Source: Methylobacterium pseudosasicola (lineage in GTDB: Bacteria; Pseudomonadota; Alphaproteobacteria; Rhizobiales; Beijerinckiaceae). From it: 64,000 bases of DNA. The notes under the pieces were generated by a model that did no database searches, was not told the DNA's origin, and was given only the letters and a program-made list of their open reading frames with translations. Location: positions 1 to 64,000 of the forward strand of contig NZ_FOTK01000013.1 of assembly GCF_900114535.1 (NCBI RefSeq), read 5' to 3'. Position 1 is the stretch's first letter; every line of letters begins with the position of its first letter. Made by a program: the position numbers and the translations under genes. Of the stretch, positions 1 through 7,350 are shown one piece after another.

Positions 1-29
1 CCAAGTCCGAAAAGAATTGCGATGCGCCG

Positions 30-146
30 GTCTGGTGGCTTGAGCGGCGTGCCCAGAACCCGATCCCATCTCGAACTCGGCCGTTAAACACGCCAGCGCC
101 CATGGTACTGTGTCTCAAGGCACGGGAGAGTCGGTCGCCGCCAGAC
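30..146 (+). rRNA. rrf: 5S ribosomal RNA
   Basis: The conserved 5S core CCCGATCCCATCTCGAACTC and the later GGTACTGTGTC / GGGAGAGT elements are present. The terminal helix forms between GTCTGGTGGC at the 5' side and GCCGCCAGAC at the 3' side, giving about 117 nt as expected. It is followed by an initiator tRNA and a terminator, so it is the distal part of an rRNA operon whose 16S and 23S genes lie before the window. Ends are set by the helix and could be off by 1-3 nt. Confidence 0.95.
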
Positions 147-252
147 CCGCACATCGCAAATCACACCATTCCCTCACACACGATCACCGCTACGGCCCCG
201 GAGCCCGCCCCATACAGGCGCACGCCAGCCCGGACCAGCCGCACAACCTTGG

Positions 253-329
<77 letters not shown>

Positions 330-360
330 AACCTTTTCGATTACTCGACCCGTCCAAAAC

Positions 361-389
361 CCCGGTCCGCTCGCGCGGACCGGGTTTTT
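361..389 (+). terminator. Rho-independent terminator of the rRNA operon
   Basis: A perfect 10-bp stem CCCGGTCCGC / GCGGACCGGG with a 4-nt loop is followed directly by five T residues on the plus strand. It lies 31 nt after the tRNA and ends the operon. Confidence 0.93.
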
Positions 390-462
390 GCGTTTGAAGC
401 TGCGCCGCTCTGCAGACCGATCGTCAACGCTTCATCGTTCGGGACGAGAGACCCTGATCGCC

Positions 463-1470
463 TCAGCCGATGGCGACCGGCAGCAGCAGGGTCAAGGTGG
501 TTCCCCGCTCCGGCTCGGATTCGAGTTCCAGGTCGCCGGACCAGCCGAGCACGATGCTTCGGACGATGGCGAGCCCGAGGCCGGTGCCCTGGCCGCTCGC
601 TTTGGTGGTGAAATACGGGTCGAGGGCGCGCGCCGCGACGGCAGCGGACATGCCCTGCCCGTTATCGGTCACCCGCAGCCGCATCCGCGGCGGCTGTCCG
701 CCGCCCCGCCAGTCGCCGCCGATCCGATCGACCTCGACCCGGATATGCGTCGCCCCCGCCTGCACGGCGTTCTGCAACAGGTTCAGCAGGATCTGGGTCA
801 GCTCGCCCTGGCGGGCCAGGACCTCGCTGTCCCGGTCCCGGATCGCCACCTCGAACGGCTCGCGCAGCATCGGCCGGATGAAGGTGCAAGCGGTGGCGAC
901 GGCAGCCCCGAAGGCCAGGCGCTGGGGCGCGATCGTCTCGCGCCGGACATAGCCGAGGATGCCCTGGATCACCGAGACCGCCTGGATCGCGCAGCCCTCG
1001 ATGACTTCGAGGTCCGCCCGCTCGGGGGGCCTCTGCTCGGCGAGATCGGCGACCATGATCTCGGTCATGCCGCGCACCGGCTGGAGCAGGTTGTTGAGCT
1101 CGTGCGCCACCGAGCCGACGAACTGGCCCAGCGTCTCTAAGCGCTGCCGGTCCCGCTCGGTCCGGTCGCGCTCCTCCTGCCGATGCTGCTCGAGCAGGTC
1201 GATCTTGGTCCGATAGGCCACCGCCGCCGAGACCATCAGGGCGCTCAGGCAGGCCGACATGCGCCGGATGATCTCCGGCTCGTTGATCGGCACGCCCTGA
1301 TCGGTCAGCGCCAGCGCCGCGCCCTCATGCAGCCCGGCGATCTCGTCGAGGGAGATGTCGTCGGTGATCGCCAAGCGGCCGAGTTCCTCGATATCGAGGA
1401 GGGGGGCCTCGGCCGCCGTGGCGACGTAGCGCGCCATGCCGGCGGTGTAGCGCTGCAGAAGGCTGTTCAT
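463..1470 (-). CDS. Sensor histidine kinase with RsbU-like N-terminal domain
   Basis: This 335-residue soluble protein has no membrane segment. Residues about 1-85 resemble the N-terminal RsbT-binding domain of Bacillus RsbU, including a run like ISLDEIAGLHEGAAL and a later helix ending in AYRTKIDLLEQ. Residues 112-335 form a histidine kinase core: H-box VAHELNNLLQP (His123), an N-box LLNLLQNAVQAG, DNGQGM and GTGLGLAIV. It is the last gene of the Rsb-type module, 6 bp after the RsbX-like phosphatase. In Bacillus the RsbU domain recruits RsbT released from the stressosome to activate a phosphatase. Here the same domain is joined to a kinase, so I infer a two-component output. No DNA-binding regulator is adjacent; the receiver protein at 4180-4563 is a candidate partner. 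Confidence 0.85.
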   Translation of the reverse strand: MNSLLQRYTAGMARYVATAAEAPLLDIEELGRLAITDDISLDEIAGLHEGAALALTDQGVPINEPEIIRRMSACLSALMVSAAVAYRTKIDLLEQHRQEERDRTERDRQRLETLGQFVGSVAHELNNLLQPVRGMTEIMVADLAEQRPPERADLEVIEGCAIQAVSVIQGILGYVRRETIAPQRLAFGAAVATACTFIRPMLREPFEVAIRDRDSEVLARQGELTQILLNLLQNAVQAGATHIRVEVDRIGGDWRGGGQPPRMRLRVTDNGQGMSAAVAARALDPYFTTKASGQGTGLGLAIVRSIVLGWSGDLELESEPERGTTLTLLLPVAIG

Positions 1471-1476
1471 GCGGCG

Positions 1477-2076
1477 TCACGCGCGAAACGCGACGCAGAG
1501 GACGCCGCAATCGTCGCTCTGGCGTCCGTGGCTGGCCATCAGGTTCGCGGCGAGGCGCTCGGGATCGCTGCGCGCCGCCTGCGGGTCCGCCTCCAGATCC
1601 ACCGGCCGGAGGCCGTCGGTCCAGAGGACCAGGATGTCGGCGGGGGTGAACGGCACGACGAGGGGCTTGAGCGGGCGCAAACCCGCCCCGACGATCCCCG
1701 GCATGCCGTCGAAGCGCAAGGTTCGCGTCGAGAACAGCGCCCCCTGGATGTTGCCGACCGCCGCCGTCGTGATCGTCCGCGCGTCGGGATCGATCCGCAC
1801 GAGCGCCGCCGCGGCACCGCGGGTGTGGCGCATGGCCCTGTCGGCAATGACGAGCCGGTCCGTCGGCTCGAGTCCCGCCTGGCCCTCGACCAGGGCGAGC
1901 AGGATGCGGGCGGCGTGGTGGGCGTCCGGCCCGTGGCCGAGGCCGTCGACGATGCAGGCGAAGGTGGCATCCCCCTCCTGCCACCAGGCGACCATGTCGC
2001 CGCACACGGTCTCGCCGGGATAGGTCCGGGTCGCCGCCGCGATCCGGGGAATCGGGGTCTCCGAGGCCAAGCTCAC
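1477..2076 (-). CDS. rsbX: RsbX-like PP2C-type serine phosphatase
   Basis: This 199-residue single-domain protein is close in size to Bacillus RsbX. PP2C/SpoIIE family motifs are visible: GD at residues 26-27, DGLGHG at 44-49, a central VGNIQG, the WTDGL motif and a C-terminal DD. RsbX dephosphorylates RsbR and RsbS and so resets the stressosome after stress; I infer the same role. The start overlaps the upstream RsbT-like gene by 4 bp (ATGA), indicating translational coupling. Regulatory phosphatases of the RsbU/P type carry extra sensor domains and this one does not, which favours the RsbX assignment. Confidence 0.85.
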   Translation of the reverse strand: MSLASETPIPRIAAATRTYPGETVCGDMVAWWQEGDATFACIVDGLGHGPDAHHAARILLALVEGQAGLEPTDRLVIADRAMRHTRGAAAALVRIDPDARTITTAAVGNIQGALFSTRTLRFDGMPGIVGAGLRPLKPLVVPFTPADILVLWTDGLRPVDLEADPQAARSDPERLAANLMASHGRQSDDCGVLCVAFRA

Positions 2077-2501
2077 GGCCGCCGCACCAGGCAGACGATG
2101 CGCGTCCCTTCCCCGACCCGGGAGGTGATCGCGAAGGTGTCGACCAAGCGGCGCGTCCCCGGGAGACCGCAGCCCAGGCCGCCGCGGGTCGAGAAGCCGT
2201 CCTCCATGGCCAGCGCGATGTCCGGGATCCCCGGGCCGTCATCCTCGGCCACGAGCTCGATCACCGCCGTCTCGGCCGCATCCTGTGCGGTCAGGCGGAT
2301 CTGGCCGCCGCGCGCGGTGTGGAGGACGAGGTTCATGGCGAGTTCGGAGACCGCGGTCGCCAGGCCGTAGGCCCGCACGGTGCCGAAGCCGTGGCGCAGG
2401 GCGAGCCGGCGCGCCTCCTGGCGCACCTCGGCGACGTCGATCTCGGTCGTCACCGTCACGGCGACCACATCCGGCTGCACCACGTCCGCCTTCGGCCTCA
2501 T
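2073..2501 (-). CDS. rsbT: RsbT-like serine/threonine protein kinase (first copy)
   Basis: This 142-residue GHKL ATPase fold shows a serine kinase pattern: N-box SELAMN (residues 52-57), EDDGPG (86-91) and GGLGCGLPG (107-115). The last motif matches the GGLGxGLPG box of RsbT very well and differs from typical RsbW. RsbT phosphorylates the STAS proteins RsbS and RsbR, then leaves the complex and activates its effector. It overlaps its neighbours on both sides by 4 bp. A second RsbT-like gene lies immediately upstream, so one of the two may have diverged in function. Confidence 0.85.
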   Translation of the reverse strand: MRPKADVVQPDVVAVTVTTEIDVAEVRQEARRLALRHGFGTVRAYGLATAVSELAMNLVLHTARGGQIRLTAQDAAETAVIELVAEDDGPGIPDIALAMEDGFSTRGGLGCGLPGTRRLVDTFAITSRVGEGTRIVCLVRRP

Positions 2502-2953
2502 CGACGCCTCGTCATGCCGGTCCGAACCAGGGTGCGGCCGGGACGTGTCTCGATCGTGAGATCGTCCATCAGCTTGCGCACGGCGGTGAGGCCGAGGCCG
2601 AGGCTTTGCCGAGTGGAGTATCCGCGGGTCAGCGCCTCGGGGACGTCGGGGATCCCCGGGCCGGAATCCTCGACCTCGATCACGACGCTGCGCTCAAGGG
2701 CCGTAAGGCGGGTCAGGACGCGGCACTCGCCGCCGCCGGCATAGGTCAGGGCGTTGCGGGTGAGCTCGGAGACGACCGTGGCCAGGCGGGTCTGATCGAC
2801 GGTGGTGAACCCGAGCGCCGCGGCGGCGGTGCGGCTCGCCTGCCGAGCCCGGAGGATATCGTCCTGGACCAGGATCTCGACGACGGCGCGCATCCCGGTG
2901 CCGGAATTCTCCGGGTCCGGTTCGGGGCGGTCAGGCGGTCGGGACTTCGTCAT
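2498..2953 (-). CDS. RsbT-like serine/threonine protein kinase (second copy)
   Basis: This is a 151-residue GHKL ATPase. Residues 48-75 (GFTTVDQTRL, SELTRN, YAGGG) match the N-terminal half of RsbT closely. EDSGPG (95-100) is intact, but the lid is SLGLGL rather than GGLGxGLPG. The start is uncertain: ATG at 2953 overlaps rsbS by 23 bp, a GTG at 2965 is possible, and an ATG at 2893 would begin after the rsbS stop. It follows rsbS directly, the position rsbT holds in Bacillus. It could be the true RsbT or an accessory kinase or anti-sigma-like factor. Confidence 0.82.
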   Translation of the reverse strand: MTKSRPPDRPEPDPENSGTGMRAVVEILVQDDILRARQASRTAAAALGFTTVDQTRLATVVSELTRNALTYAGGGECRVLTRLTALERSVVIEVEDSGPGIPDVPEALTRGYSTRQSLGLGLTAVRKLMDDLTIETRPGRTLVRTGMTRRR

Positions 2954-3320
2954 GGCGACCTCCACGGGACGCCACCATCCGACCGACCTTGGCCACGCCG
3001 CCTTCGAGATCGAAGGCGGTCTCCATGTCGATCATGCCCCGGCCCATCTCCACGAGGGTCAGGGCCACGGCGGGCTGCATGCCCGCCAGGACCGCGACCC
3101 CGCCCATGATCGTCACCATCTTGGCCGTCTCCGAGAGGATCCGGGCCATGTACGAGTCGACGACATCGGCCGCCGTGATGTCGATCACGAGCCCGTCGGC
3201 CTTTCCGGCCTGGATCAGCGCGAGGGCGTCGATCTGGAGATCCATCACTTGCTGGTCCGTGAGGTCGGCCGGCAGGGAGGTCAGGAGGACGCGGCCGAGC
3301 CGGAGGATGGGGACACGCAT
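2931..3320 (-). CDS. rsbS: RsbS-like STAS-domain stressosome protein
   Basis: This 129-residue single STAS domain closely follows Bacillus RsbS: VIDITAADVVDSYMA around residues 45-59 and GMQPAVALTLVEMG further on. The serine phosphorylated by RsbT in Bacillus (Ser59) corresponds to Ser56 here, so the switch residue is kept. RsbS forms the core of the stressosome shell with RsbR and sequesters RsbT until phosphorylated. The start ATG shares one base with the rsbR stop (TGATG). The C-terminus carries an extra basic tail of about 12 residues. Confidence 0.9.
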   Translation of the reverse strand: MRVPILRLGRVLLTSLPADLTDQQVMDLQIDALALIQAGKADGLVIDITAADVVDSYMARILSETAKMVTIMGGVAVLAGMQPAVALTLVEMGRGMIDMETAFDLEGGVAKVGRMVASRGGRHDEVPTA

Positions 3321-4171
3321 CAGATCATCGTCTCGGTCGTGCCCTTGGACTGCTGACCGAGCAGCCGGAAGGCCTCGGCCAGGCCGGACCGCAGGCTCCC
3401 CCGGGTGATCATGTTCGACAGGTCCACGTCGAGCTTCACGAGGGTCTGGGCCGCGTCCGGGCTGATGCCGGTGACGATCACCTGGGAGCCGAGCAGGCGC
3501 GCGGCCTCGACGGTCTTGGTCAGGTGCAGGGCGACGCGGCTGTCGATCAGCGGCACGCCGGTCACGTCGAGGATCGCGATCCGCGCCTCCTCCCGGGACA
3601 GTGCCTCGAGCAGCCATTCCATCACCTGACGGGCCCGCTGCGTGTCGATGATCCCGACGAGCGGCATCAAGATGATGTGGCGCCAGATCGGCAGGGCCGG
3701 GGTCGCGAGATCCAGCAGCGCCCGGCCCTGGCGCTTGATGATCTCCTCGCGGGTCTCGACGAAGGCCGCGAAGGTGACCAGCGCCAGCCTATCCACCACC
3801 GCGTCGAGGGCGGTGCGCATCCTGTAGAGGTCGGTCGCCTTGGCGCTGGTCTCGCGATCGAGCAGCTCGCCCGCGATCGCCTTCAGCGACAGGATGAGCG
3901 TGGCGGTCTCCATCGGTGTCAGGCCGTCGCGGGCGCAGGCAGCGCTGGTCGTGGCGGCCTGCTCCTCGACGGACTTGAAGGCCGGGCCGGCGCCGTCGTC
4001 GTCATCCGTCAGGAAATAGCCCGTGAGCTTCTCGATCAGCGTGCCCAGCTCGAGCTTGAGCAGCTGGAGCGAGGCCGGCTGCACGCCGGGCACGGTCTCG
4101 CGCAGGCGTTCGAGCCACGCCTCCAGCACGTCCGCCCGGCTCTGCAGAAGGATTTGTCCGAGACCGTGCAT
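3320..4171 (-). CDS. rsbR: RsbR-like stressosome sensor (helical N-domain plus STAS)
   Basis: This is a 283-residue protein. Residues 1-150 are helical, in the place of the non-haem globin-like RsbR sensor domain, followed by a linker and a C-terminal STAS domain (about 163-275). STAS motifs PLVGIIDTQRAR and GVPLIDSRVALHL are aligned with the Bacillus RsbR phosphosites: Thr177 is retained and the second site is Ser211 instead of Thr. In Bacillus such proteins project sensor turrets from the stressosome. ATG at 4171 is chosen. An in-frame GTG at 4183 overlapping the upstream stop (GTGA) is an alternative that would add four residues. Confidence 0.88.
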   Translation of the reverse strand: MHGLGQILLQSRADVLEAWLERLRETVPGVQPASLQLLKLELGTLIEKLTGYFLTDDDDGAGPAFKSVEEQAATTSAACARDGLTPMETATLILSLKAIAGELLDRETSAKATDLYRMRTALDAVVDRLALVTFAAFVETREEIIKRQGRALLDLATPALPIWRHIILMPLVGIIDTQRARQVMEWLLEALSREEARIAILDVTGVPLIDSRVALHLTKTVEAARLLGSQVIVTGISPDAAQTLVKLDVDLSNMITRGSLRSGLAEAFRLLGQQSKGTTETMI

Positions 4172-4179
4172 CAGTTCGA

Positions 4180-4563
4180 TCACTCCGTGGCGGCCGATGG
4201 GGCGAGGGCGGCGACGGCGCCCAGGAGTTCCTGCATGCCGACCGGCTTCATGAGCACGCGGTCGGCTCCGACGCGCGCCGCCTCCTCCATCGAGAAGAGC
4301 TGGGGCGCCCGCGGCGCGCCCCCGGTAATCGCGATGATGGGCAGGCCGGGCTTGTGCGCCTTGACCCAGCCGATCAGCGTCAGGCCGTCCCGTCCGGGCA
4401 TCCAGAGGTCGGTGACGAGGATGTCGAACGGCCGGGCGCCCAGGAGTGCCTCCGCCTCGGCGGCGGAACCGCATTCCTGGACCGTGTGCTGACCGCGTTC
4501 GAGAAACCGCCGGACCGTCATCCTGACGACCGGCACGTCATCCGTCAGTAGGACCGATGCCAT
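4180..4563 (-). CDS. Single-domain response regulator (CheY-like)
   Basis: This 127-residue receiver domain has no output domain. Key residues are Asp8-Asp9, phosphoacceptor Asp52 in TDLWMPG, Thr80 in AITGG and Lys105 in LMKPVG. It is the first gene of the Rsb module, directly before rsbR, with a 96-bp gap separating it from the chemosensory operon upstream. It may be phosphorylated by the RsbU-domain histidine kinase at the other end of the module or by CheA; the sequence does not decide. The gap before it is AT-rich and may hold a promoter. Confidence 0.88.
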   Translation of the reverse strand: MASVLLTDDVPVVRMTVRRFLERGQHTVQECGSAAEAEALLGARPFDILVTDLWMPGRDGLTLIGWVKAHKPGLPIIAITGGAPRAPQLFSMEEAARVGADRVLMKPVGMQELLGAVAALAPSAATE

Positions 4564-4659
4564 GGATCAATCCTTCTGTTTTCGGAACTGAAATGGCGCA
4601 TCGATCGACCCAATAGAATGGGCGGATGCAATTCTTAAATGGAAGTATCTCAATAAATT

Positions 4660-5895
4660 CTAAAACAACTCGATTTCATTATTGTGCTTCACGTTATTTC
4701 TTGGCGGTGATGGCCCTTCTGAGAGCGCGATTTCTGCAAATGATCTAGCGTCCGGCCAAGATTTCGTCAAGGGATTCGATAGATCCAGGGCCTGGAGATG
4801 TGTCCGGGCTGCGGCGAAGATACCTTCCAGATGTTGCAGGCGCTGCCGGGTGACGTCCTGGAATTGGATCGAACCGATGAGGCGGACGATCGGCTGGGCG
4901 ATGCGGGCGCTCTCTTCCTGGACCTTCACCAGCGTGTCCCGCTGGTGGGCGACCAGGCGCTCCATGTTCTCCGTGAGGCTGGCGATCGCCGCGGCGATCT
5001 TCATGAGCTCGCCGCGCTCGCCTTCGACGCGGTCGTTGACCAGGATGGAGAAGTTTTCCCGGATGGACTCGCGCAGGCTGGCGAGATCCTGGGCGATCCG
5101 GGTCGCGGTGCCGGCCGAGGCGTTCGAGAGTTCCTTGACCTCCTTCGCCACCACGGCGAAGCCCGCGCCGGCCTTCTCGGCCCGGGCGGCCTCGATCGTC
5201 GCGTTCAGGGCGAGCAGGTTGGTCTGGCGGGCGATAGTCTGCACGCCTTCGGTCGCCCGCGTCAGCTGCGCGGTCGCGAGGTCGAGCTCGTCGAGGCGCT
5301 GCTGGCATTCCACCACGTCCTGGTCGCGCCGGATCAGGAAGTCGCCGATCAGCTGACGGTTTTCGGTGAGCTGCTGGTCGGTCTGGTCGACGATCTCGAT
5401 CACCCGCGCGTTGGAGCCGGACAAGTCGAGAAAGGCCAGCAGCTCGGTCATCGCGGCGTCGACCTCCCGCAGGCTGGTCATGATGTCGTAGGCGGCGGCC
5501 TCGGTCTCGGTGGTGACCGAGGCCGTGTCGTTGGCGGCACGCTCGAACAGGCGATCGTAGACCGCGAAATGGTCCGCCAGAGCGGCCTGGATCTCCGCGC
5601 GTCCCGTAGCGTCCTGCGCCCCGGATTCCTCTGGCCGATCCGCCGGAAGCGGTGCCGCCTCCGCCGGTGCGCGCTCCTGAGGCGCCGGCGCCTCCAGGTC
5701 CATCGCGCGGCGGTTCAGCGTCACAGAGGCCCAAGCCGCGCCCCACGTGGCCGCAAAGCCGAGCCCCGCGATGGCGGCGACGCCCGGCTCAGGACCGAAC
5801 GCGACCGCGCCGACCGCGGCAAGCGCCAGGGCCGTGAGGACCGCGCAGAGCGGGCCGATCCATCGGATCGCGCGTGGCGGGGGCACCCGGGCCAT
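4660..5895 (-). CDS. Membrane methyl-accepting chemotaxis protein
   Basis: This 411-residue protein has two adjacent hydrophobic segments near the N-terminus (about residues 11-33 and 36-58) and no sizeable periplasmic domain, so it is probably a membrane-anchored internal sensor. A coiled-coil region leads to the signalling tip, with [20 protein letters not shown] and [14 protein letters not shown]. Near the C-terminus is an [11 protein letters not shown] segment, known in some MCPs and chemotaxis-linked proteins. It is the last gene of the chemosensory operon, starting 1 nt after the preceding cheY stop. Lack of a ligand domain suggests it senses the cytoplasm or membrane state. Confidence 0.9.
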   Translation of the reverse strand: MARVPPPRAIRWIGPLCAVLTALALAAVGAVAFGPEPGVAAIAGLGFAATWGAAWASVTLNRRAMDLEAPAPQERAPAEAAPLPADRPEESGAQDATGRAEIQAALADHFAVYDRLFERAANDTASVTTETEAAAYDIMTSLREVDAAMTELLAFLDLSGSNARVIEIVDQTDQQLTENRQLIGDFLIRRDQDVVECQQRLDELDLATAQLTRATEGVQTIARQTNLLALNATIEAARAEKAGAGFAVVAKEVKELSNASAGTATRIAQDLASLRESIRENFSILVNDRVEGERGELMKIAAAIASLTENMERLVAHQRDTLVKVQEESARIAQPIVRLIGSIQFQDVTRQRLQHLEGIFAAARTHLQALDLSNPLTKSWPDARSFAEIALSEGPSPPRNNVKHNNEIELF

Positions 5896-5896
5896 A

Positions 5897-6271
5897 TCAG
5901 GCTCCGGGAACCAGCTGGCGGATCACCTTGAGCAGGGCTTCCGGATCCACCGGCTTGACGATCCAGCCCGTGGCGCCTGCCGACTTCGCCTCGTTGCGCT
6001 TGTCCTGCTGGGACTCGGTGGTCAGCATCAGGATCGGGATGAATTGCAGGCCCGGAAGCTTGCGCACCCGGCGGATCAGCTCGATGCCGTTCATCGCGCC
6101 CATGTTGAGGTCGGTGATCAGCAGGTTGGGCTTGGTGCCCCCCTGCAGCGTCGTGACGGCTTCCTCGCCGCTCGCCGCCTTGACGACGCCGAGTCCGGCC
6201 TTGTTCAGGATGCCCTCGATGCTCATCAGCATCGTGGGCGAATCGTCGACAATCATGATCGTCGTGGCCAA
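5897..6271 (-). CDS. CheY-like response regulator
   Basis: This is a 124-residue receiver: Asp9-Asp10, phosphoacceptor Asp54 in ITDLNMG, TTES switch residues and Lys106 in VKPVDP. The [11 protein letters not shown] helix is typical of CheY proteins in chemosensory operons. It sits between parA (9 bp) and the membrane MCP (1 nt). As one of two CheY proteins here it may be either the output or a phosphate sink for the CheA of this operon. Confidence 0.9.
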   Translation of the reverse strand: MATTIMIVDDSPTMLMSIEGILNKAGLGVVKAASGEEAVTTLQGGTKPNLLITDLNMGAMNGIELIRRVRKLPGLQFIPILMLTTESQQDKRNEAKSAGATGWIVKPVDPEALLKVIRQLVPGA

Positions 6272-6280
6272 GAGTATCTC

Positions 6281-7075
6281 CTAGGATGATGTGTCGGCGG
6301 CGGGCGCCGCATCGGCCTGCCAGAATGCGGTCAGCTCGTCGGCGAGAAGGCCGTAATCGGCGCTTCCCCGGCTCAGGGGTGCGTAGTCCCGGACGGGTTT
6401 GCGGGCGGCGAACGCCTCCGCCAGACGGATGTCGGTTCGGATCCCGGTGAGCACGCGCTCGATCCCGAATTCCCGGGCGATGTCCTGCATGGTCTCGCGG
6501 TGGTGATTGGTGTGCACGTTCAGCATCACCGGCAGCAATCCGACGACCTTCAGGCCGCTGTTGACCGTCGTGGCGATGCGGAAGAACAGCCGCGCCAGCT
6601 GCCGCACGCCCTCGGCCGACAGGGCGTGGGGGATCATCGGGACCAGGACGCCGTCGGACGCCGCCAGGGCGTTGACCAGGATCATGTCGAGGGAGGGGGG
6701 CGTGTCGAGGATCACGAGGTCGAACCGCGCCGCGATGTCCGGGCTGCGCAGGCATCGCTGCAGGGCCGAGACGCTGCGATCCAAAGCCGTGGTGCCGTCG
6801 AACAGCTGGTCGGCGGGGATGACCGACACGCCCGCGCAGGCGGTCGGCCGGATGGCCGTCTGCAGGTCGAAATCGGGGCTCGTGAAGACGTGGTGGGCGG
6901 TCGGCGCGTCGCGCTCCGGCACGACGCCGAAGCCGAGCCCGGCATGCCCCTGGGTGTCCAGGTCGACCAGCAGCGTGCGCCGGCCGCGGGCGCCGCATTC
7001 CGCCGCCAGGTTGACGGAGGTCGTCGACTTGCCGCTGCCGCCCTTGCGGTTGGAGATGGCCAGGATCGTGGTCAA
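6281..7075 (-). CDS. parA: ParA/MinD-family ATPase of the chemosensory cluster
   Basis: This is a 264-residue ParA ATPase. A deviant Walker A motif NRKGGSGKST (residues 9-18) with the signature lysine, LLVDLDTQGH (Walker A') and LVILDTPPSLD (Walker B) are all clear. Start is TTG at 7075, overlapping the preceding gene's TGA (TTGA). Chemosensory operons in several bacteria carry ParA relatives (ParC, PpfA) that position and segregate soluble or polar arrays; I infer that role because no parB or parS is visible. Partitioning a plasmid is unlikely given the chromosomal context. Confidence 0.9.
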   Translation of the reverse strand: MTTILAISNRKGGSGKSTTSVNLAAECGARGRRTLLVDLDTQGHAGLGFGVVPERDAPTAHHVFTSPDFDLQTAIRPTACAGVSVIPADQLFDGTTALDRSVSALQRCLRSPDIAARFDLVILDTPPSLDMILVNALAASDGVLVPMIPHALSAEGVRQLARLFFRIATTVNSGLKVVGLLPVMLNVHTNHHRETMQDIAREFGIERVLTGIRTDIRLAEAFAARKPVRDYAPLSRGSADYGLLADELTAFWQADAAPAADTSS

Positions 7076-7350
7076 GCGGCCGCTCCGGGCGCCTCTGGGG
7101 CAACCTGCCGGGACGCTTCGAGGAACGGCATGACCAGGCCGGCCAGCGCCGGGTCGGCGGGCGGCGCGAGCGCGGCCGGCCGCGCGGCGGCCAGCACCTG
7201 CAGGATCGCGGCGTGGAGCCCCTGGCACTTGGTCAGCACGACCTTGTGGGCGCCCGGCTTGCGCAGGGCCTCCAGCAGCGGCAGGGCCTCCTCGACGGTG
7301 CAATGGCCTTCGAGATGGACGGTCTTGCGGGCGATCCGGATGCCCATCAC
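7072..7350 (-). CDS. Small STAS-like protein in chemosensory operon
   Basis: This 92-residue protein is encoded between cheA and parA, overlapping both by 4 bp. Its beginning (RKTVHLEGHCTVEEA) and central segment (HKVVLTKCQGLHAAILQVL) follow the strand-helix order of a short STAS domain (MlaB-like), with the tail alanine- and proline-rich. There is no catalytic motif. The position suggests it links CheA or the array to ParA. The family assignment is by eye and moderate. Confidence 0.7.
   Translation of the reverse strand: MMGIRIARKTVHLEGHCTVEEALPLLEALRKPGAHKVVLTKCQGLHAAILQVLAAARPAALAPPADPALAGLVMPFLEASRQVAPEAPGAAA

Noticed and set aside
6281..7075. Plasmid partition or replication locus
   Set aside because: ParA-like gene has no parB or centromere-like repeats and is embedded in a chemosensory operon.
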